A DNA stretch of 64,000 nt, from positions 40,001 to 104,000 of the forward strand of contig JAXRKP010000964.1 of the NCBI GenBank assembly GCA_037039925.1. Reading direction: 5' to 3'. This document shows positions 62,401-64,000 of the stretch, one piece after another. Under the pieces are notes generated by a model that was not told where the DNA came from, did no database searches, and saw only the letters and a program-made list of their open reading frames with translations. The position numbers were made by a program, and so were the translations under genes. Position 1 is the first letter of the stretch, and each line of letters opens with the position of its first letter. Source of the stretch: Doris montereyensis. Its lineage: Eukaryota > Mollusca > Gastropoda > Nudibranchia > Dorididae.

Positions 62401-64000
62401 TATTTAGAGCAATTTCAATAACCTTTTAAAATAAGACAAAAATCAAGTTAATCATCTTTGATTGATAGACAAAATTTAAATTCAATTTTCTTTTGAAATA
62501 ATATAAAAATTTCTATTCAATCATCGTTGATTTAACACAAATTTCAATCAGTTTTCATTCTAAGAGAAGGCATTTCCCAGTCCTTTTTGTTCGTTTTATT
62601 AACTATTGAACATGGTCAGCACTAATAAAATAGACTCCTCATACAGCCATGACCTACAGTTTCCAAAGTCATCTTTTCTTAATCCTAAGCTAAGTCTTTT
62701 CCTTCCATCAGCTTTAGAATTTTAATTTGTCATCAGTACGCATCTGCCTACCTTCAATTTGGTTCCAACTCCGTCTGTGCCTGACACTAACAGCGGTTGA
62801 GCCAAATTCAACTTTTTAACATCAACCGTTGCCGGTAGTCTGTGCTTGCGGATTTTGACACCAGGGCGTTCGGTTGAAGCAAGGATGGAACAAATTTCCT
62901 GACACTCTTCTTTGTGAGGAGGAAGAAAAATTGATGATGGCCCCGTCAGGAAATCTGAAACAACATAACACACTTTTTTTTTTCATTTCTAGAAATGTCA
63001 CTGAACTTTGGAAAATCTTAACAGTTGTAAAATGTAAACTTTAGCGACCTGGTCAAAAGAGAGTTGCACAATAGCACCAAATTCACATTATTTACTTGAA
63101 AATACCTAGGTCAGCATTGAATAAAAATTGGAAATATGCAAGAGATCTATAGGTAACCAGAGAGCTAGTATAAATAGATTTGATCTGTCTCTTTATTCAT
63201 GTGGAGGAAGTGGGGGACAATAAATGGATGAGCACTCAAAGAAGGTATTTCAAAACATGACTGTATATAGATCTTGCTGTAACTCTGAGAGAACTAAAAA
63301 AAAGACAAGGAGATGTGGAGAAGCTTGAAGATATAAGACATGGAGTAGGTTAAAGATACAAGATGCAAAGTAGGTCAAAGACACAAGAGAAGTAGGTCAA
63401 AGACACAAGATGTGAAGTAGGTCAAAGACACAAGATGTGAAGTAAGTCAAAGACACAAGATGTGAAGTAGGTCAAAGACACAAGATGTGAAGTAGGTCAA
63501 AGACACAAGATGTGAAGTAGGTCAAAGACACAAAACATGACATAGGTCAAAGATACAAGATGTGAAGAAGGTAAAAAATACAAGATGTGACGTAGGTCAA
63601 ATATACAAGATGTGGAGTAGGTCAAAGATACAAGATGTGGAGTACTTTAAGGATACAAGATGTAGAGTAGTTCAAAGATACAAGATGTAGAGTAGTTCAA
63701 AGATACAAGATGTAGAGTAGTTCAAAGATACAAGATGAGGAGTAGCTCAAATGTACAAGATGTGGAGTAGTTCAAAGATACAAAATGTGGAGTAATTATG
63801 TGGAGTAGGTCAAAGATACAAGATGTAGAGTAGTTCAAAGATACAACATGTGAAGTAGGTCAAAGTTACAAGATGTAGAGTAGTTCAAAGATACAAGATA
63901 TGAAGTAGCTCAAAGATATAAGATGTGAAGTAGGTCAAAGATACAAGATGTGAAGTAGGTCAAAGATACAAGATATGAAGTAGGTCAAAGATACAAGATG
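47295..64000 (-). CDS. GART: Trifunctional purine enzyme, AIRS and GART domains (5' part outside window)
   Basis: The metazoan protein GARS-AIRS-GART catalyses steps 2, 5 and 3 of de novo IMP synthesis in the cytosol. Ten exons on the minus strand give the AIRS domain ([77 protein letters not shown]) and then the GART formyltransferase ([47 protein letters not shown]). The GART catalytic Asn and His (NIH) and Asp (VDAG) are present. All junction phases agree. The GARS domain and start must lie beyond 64000. Several one-base indels interrupt exons. The AIRS motif GGETAEMP is not clearly readable at the start of its exon. Confidence 0.95.
47675..47990 (+). repeat. Family B SINE, plus orientation, full length
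   Basis: GGGGACTCGGTAGGTCAGAG, TTTGAGCCCGCTGAAGG (B-box region), ACCTGGTCCCATCGGAGACG, GGCTGTTTACAGGGCAGTCC and a tail AAATCAAATCAAAT. Confidence 0.88.
48000..48345. repeat. Family F interspersed repeat
   Basis: AACAGCCTCTGACCATG, TAATATTCCACAAGG, GGCTGACCTTTCT and TCTCAGTCTCTGTCGTTAAC align in order with 60165-60540. Confidence 0.65.
48480..49680 (+). mobile_element. LINE 5' region and endonuclease domain (decayed)
   Basis: A 5' part with GCAGGCGGGTCTTGGCTGAC and similar repeats precedes an endonuclease read in pieces: [20 protein letters not shown] with the catalytic Glu, [20 protein letters not shown], then after several stops [33 protein letters not shown] with the catalytic SDH. It is truncated before the reverse transcriptase by a family E SINE. 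It resembles the endonuclease proteins often annotated from LINEs in molluscs. Confidence 0.85.
49650..49850 (+). repeat. Family E SINE (second half), plus orientation
   Basis: GTTTGATTTCCAGTACGGGC (B-box region), CTCCTGTCAACCAGCAGTGA and AATGGGTAGCTATTCAGATT match 61545-61730. Confidence 0.65.
49840..50146. mobile_element. MITE-like element with about 53-bp inverted arms
   Basis: The left arm at 49840-49892 (TATGACAATAAGTCACAACT ... ACACGTGACGTTT) is the reverse complement of the right arm at 50093-50146 (AAACGTCACGTGTTTGTTCT ... CACTTATTGTCATA) with few mismatches. The interior repeats GTCACTTATTGTCATAT near 49919. No transposase. Confidence 0.85.
50147..50622. other. GART intron segment with a possible pogo-type end
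   Basis: TACAGTAATCTCTGCCAAAA near 50163, followed by GCATTTTGGCGAAGG, resembles one terminus of a pogo-like element; no partner end was found. Confidence 0.3.
50623..50762 (-). CDS. GART: GART exon i (catalytic Asn-His)
   Basis: [34 protein letters not shown] and GCSVHFVA, 46 codons plus two bases, no indel. Asn and His of NIHPS correspond to the catalytic pair. The donor is GCC|GTAAGT. Confidence 0.96.
51221..51338 (-). CDS. GART: GART exon h
   Basis: [40 protein letters not shown], no indel. The acceptor is AATTCAG and the donor G|GTAGGC. Confidence 0.96.
51420..51960. repeat. Irregular 70-80-nt tandem repeat
   Basis: Units combine GATACAAAATCAAACATGGC, AGGATGATTTGACAGCCAGT, GCCAAATCTTATGGCAACAT and GATGGTAATACTGAT with internal deletions. 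It begins about 80 nt upstream of the exon h acceptor. Confidence 0.85.
51965..52345 (-). repeat. Family A SINE copies, minus orientation
   Basis: A truncated tail at about 51975-52050, then a fuller copy at 52070-52345 with GCTGGGATTCGAACCCAGGA and TGATCCCAAATCTGATAGCC. A further fragment lies near 52365-52460. Confidence 0.8.
52461..52959. other. GART intron segment
   Basis: AT-rich with a poly-C tract at about 52874-52890. Nothing else. Confidence 0.45.
52960..53215 (-). repeat. Family A SINE, minus orientation
   Basis: CCAGGATTCGAACCCAGGAC, AATAATCCCAAATCCAACAG and CACTTGACCAACTGG give the head; the body lies at 52960-53150. It ends about 75 nt from exon g. Confidence 0.85.
53290..53426 (-). 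CDS. GART: GART exon g (two frameshifts)
   Basis: [13 protein letters not shown], then after one extra base in an A run (minus strand, near 53380) [14 protein letters not shown], then after one missing G near 53330 [13 protein letters not shown]. The two indels cancel. A TAA seen in the raw frame is due to the first. Confidence 0.93.
53427..54349. other. GART intron segment, possibly containing old transposon sequence
   Basis: TTAACTCATTGATGACGCGT near 53541 and a short acidic frame [18 protein letters not shown] at about 53831 recall piggyBac ends and N termini, but no matching right end or further coding match was found. Confidence 0.3.
54350..54645 (-). repeat. Family A SINE, minus orientation
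   Basis: GGGATTTGAACCTGGGATCT, CATGATCCCAACATCCAGC and AATCACTCAGCCACCAACAT; the body has CATTTGCACCTGGGTC. Confidence 0.8.
54755..55985. repeat. 52-nt minisatellite, open in all six frames
   Basis: About 23 copies of CCATCTTTTCCATCTCTTTC + CAAGACATCCCTCCAGCCAT + TCCTGTCCTGTG. The unit has no stop in any frame on either strand, and 52 is not a multiple of three, so each strand reads through all three phases for up to about 430 codons. It lies wholly inside a GART intron and is not coding. Confidence 0.95.
56000..56075. mobile_element. Possible single end of a pogo-type element
   Basis: CCCGATTAGAGAGGTTTAACTGTA's core (reverse: CAGTTAAACCTCTCTAATCG) looks like a terminal repeat next to TA. 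No partner is seen; the minisatellite adjoins. Confidence 0.35.
56203..56520 (+). repeat. Family B SINE, plus orientation, full length
   Basis: TCTTGGTAGTCCAGAAGCAA, AACCAAAAGGTAGTGGGTTC, GGTCCAGGTAGGTGGAATGA, GTTAAAGATCCCTTGGCTGT and a tail AAATCAAATTAAATC. It ends about 60 nt before exon f. Confidence 0.9.
56579..56692 (-). CDS. GART: GART exon f (AIRS-GART linker)
   Basis: A linker ([20 protein letters not shown]) then [12 protein letters not shown], the first beta strand and phosphate loop of the formyltransferase. The donor is G|GTGAGT. Confidence 0.95.
56693..57236. other. GART intron
   Basis: AT-rich; nothing recognised. Confidence 0.45.
57237..57390 (-). CDS. GART: GART exon e (end of AIRS)
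   Basis: [36 protein letters not shown] and [12 protein letters not shown]. No indel; phase 1 at the donor G|GTGAGA. Confidence 0.95.
57400..57515 (-). repeat. Family B SINE head, minus orientation
   Basis: GGCAGGGCTCGAACCCATTA and ACACCTTGCCTCTGGACTAC. The body is absent. Confidence 0.8.
57640..57664. repeat. Poly-C tract
   Basis: About 16 C in a row. Similar G or C runs recur across the window. Confidence 0.9.
57755..57900. repeat. Family C repeat
   Basis: TTGAAATTTACCCCCCGTCT, GATGAATTAAGAGGAAACAG and AGAACCTACCAGCAGCAACC. Confidence 0.8.
58004..58206 (-). CDS. GART: GART exon d (AIRS)
   Basis: No indel: [40 protein letters not shown] and [19 protein letters not shown]. The acceptor is TTGTCAG and the donor TCG|GTAATC. 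Confidence 0.96.
58285..58415. repeat. Family C repeat, degenerate
   Basis: GATGTCTCTCAGGGAGAATG, AAGAGGAGAAAGTGAGAC and GGACCTATCAGTAGCTCCGC keep the family order. Confidence 0.6.
58690..58870 (-). repeat. Family D interspersed repeat, minus orientation
   Basis: GAGTACAATGCCGTGGAAAA and GGATTTTGAACCAGTGTCAT are the reverse of the copies at 7.1 and 21.6 kb. Confidence 0.7.
59084..59943. mobile_element. TA-flanked inverted-repeat DNA transposon remnant (pogo/Tc1 type), 860 bp
   Basis: Left end CAGTGGTGTCGGCCTAAGAA at 59084; right end GTTCTTAGGCGGACACCACT then G, ending at 59943; TA on both sides. A second GGTCGGCCTAAGAACCT lies near the right end (59881). No transposase domain is recognised inside. 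Confidence 0.8.
60165..60540. repeat. Family F interspersed repeat
   Basis: ACAGACTCTGACCATG, AATATTCCATAAAAC, GGCGGCCTTTCT and CTCTGAGTCTCTGTTGTTAG match 48000-48345 in order. The rest, to the exon c donor at 60903, shows nothing. Confidence 0.65.
60904..61150 (-). CDS. GART: GART exon c (AIRS; frameshift, unclear start)
   Basis: [40 protein letters not shown] and [15 protein letters not shown] are clear. MPSLYYHD upstream sits in another frame (indel near 61108). The acceptor at 61150 fits in phase and leaves six codons before MP, where GGETAE is expected but not read. Confidence 0.85.
61380..61525 (-). repeat. Family B SINE, truncated, minus orientation
   Basis: GGTGTCGGAGCTTGACCCAT and CACCTTGCCTCTAGACTACC mark the head. 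Confidence 0.75.
61545..61730 (+). repeat. Family E SINE (tRNA-like), plus orientation
   Basis: GCCGGTAGCTCAGTCTGCAG (A-box region) and GCATTCAATTCCCAGTCCG (B-box region) head a body with CCTCCTGTTGACCCAGCAGC and AATGGGTAGCTAGG. Confidence 0.8.
61920..62119 (-). CDS. GART: GART exon b (AIRS; frameshift)
   Basis: [20 protein letters not shown] and [13 protein letters not shown], then after one extra base near 62028 [20 protein letters not shown] and [12 protein letters not shown]. Trp in YWAEP replaces the usual Gly and may be a base error. The donor is G|GTCAGT. Confidence 0.92.
62120..62751. other. GART intron
   Basis: AT-rich; nothing recognised. Confidence 0.45.
62752..62954 (-). CDS. 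GART: GART exon a (start of AIRS as seen here)
   Basis: It ends with [12 protein letters not shown] and [12 protein letters not shown], the AIRS glycine-rich substrate loop, phase 0 at LK|GTAGG. The upstream part ([13 protein letters not shown]...) is weakly family-like and probably carries a frameshift just before DVKK. Confidence 0.88.
62955..63329. other. GART intron
   Basis: Nothing recognised before the terminal minisatellite. Confidence 0.4.
63330..64000. repeat. 25-nt minisatellite running off the right edge
   Basis: About 27 units of GTCAAAGATACAAGATGTGA + AGTAG, with GACACAAGA and TGTAGAGTAGTTC variants. It sits in a GART intron and continues past the window. Confidence 0.95.

Overview
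The window is animal nuclear DNA. It has long introns with GT-AG junctions, two conserved metazoan housekeeping genes split into many short exons, LINE, SINE and DNA-transposon debris, and many micro- and minisatellites. I infer a lophotrochozoan, most likely a marine mollusc (gastropod-like). This rests on general character, not on a diagnostic marker. No bacterial operon, CRISPR array, rRNA or functional tRNA gene was seen.

Layout. (1) 1-1.8 kb is simple-sequence repeat. (2) 1993-5944 (+) holds the last five exons of a gene I do not recognise. (3) 6-11 kb is intergenic, with a LINE RNase H fragment that runs into a 38-nt minisatellite. (4) 11115-35560 (-) is a complete 18-exon POLR3A gene, the largest subunit of RNA polymerase III; the spliced coding length implies about 1,382 residues, close to the vertebrate protein. 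(5) 35.6-47.3 kb is intergenic and repeat-rich, with three large minisatellites. (6) 47295 to beyond 64000 (-) is the 3' two thirds of GART: the AIRS domain, then the GART domain, in ten exons. The GARS domain should lie past the right edge. The unknown gene and POLR3A converge; POLR3A and GART are in tandem. They work in separate processes (Pol III transcription and de novo purine synthesis), so no shared system is implied.

Two observations stand out. First, two POLR3A introns begin with minisatellites whose unit contains the exon's own 5' splice site: about 30 copies of a 27-nt unit after exon 14, and four donors spaced exactly 42 nt apart, in frame and stop-free, at exon 15. Other tandem arrays also start just inside 5' splice sites. 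Second, all three genes carry many single-base indels, mostly a missing base in a short homopolymer, while the flanking protein sequence and splice sites are intact. I read this as consensus error in a long-read assembly rather than gene decay. By rough estimate a sixth to a fifth of the window is tandem repeat.

Interspersed repeats fall into several families, labelled here A (tRNA-Leu-like SINE), B (second tRNA-like SINE), C, D, E and F. There is also a piggyBac-like TTAA element, two TA-flanked pogo/Tc1-like elements, a long-inverted-repeat MITE, and fragments of two kinds of LINE. Exon boundaries are hand-counted; expect at most a base or two of error.
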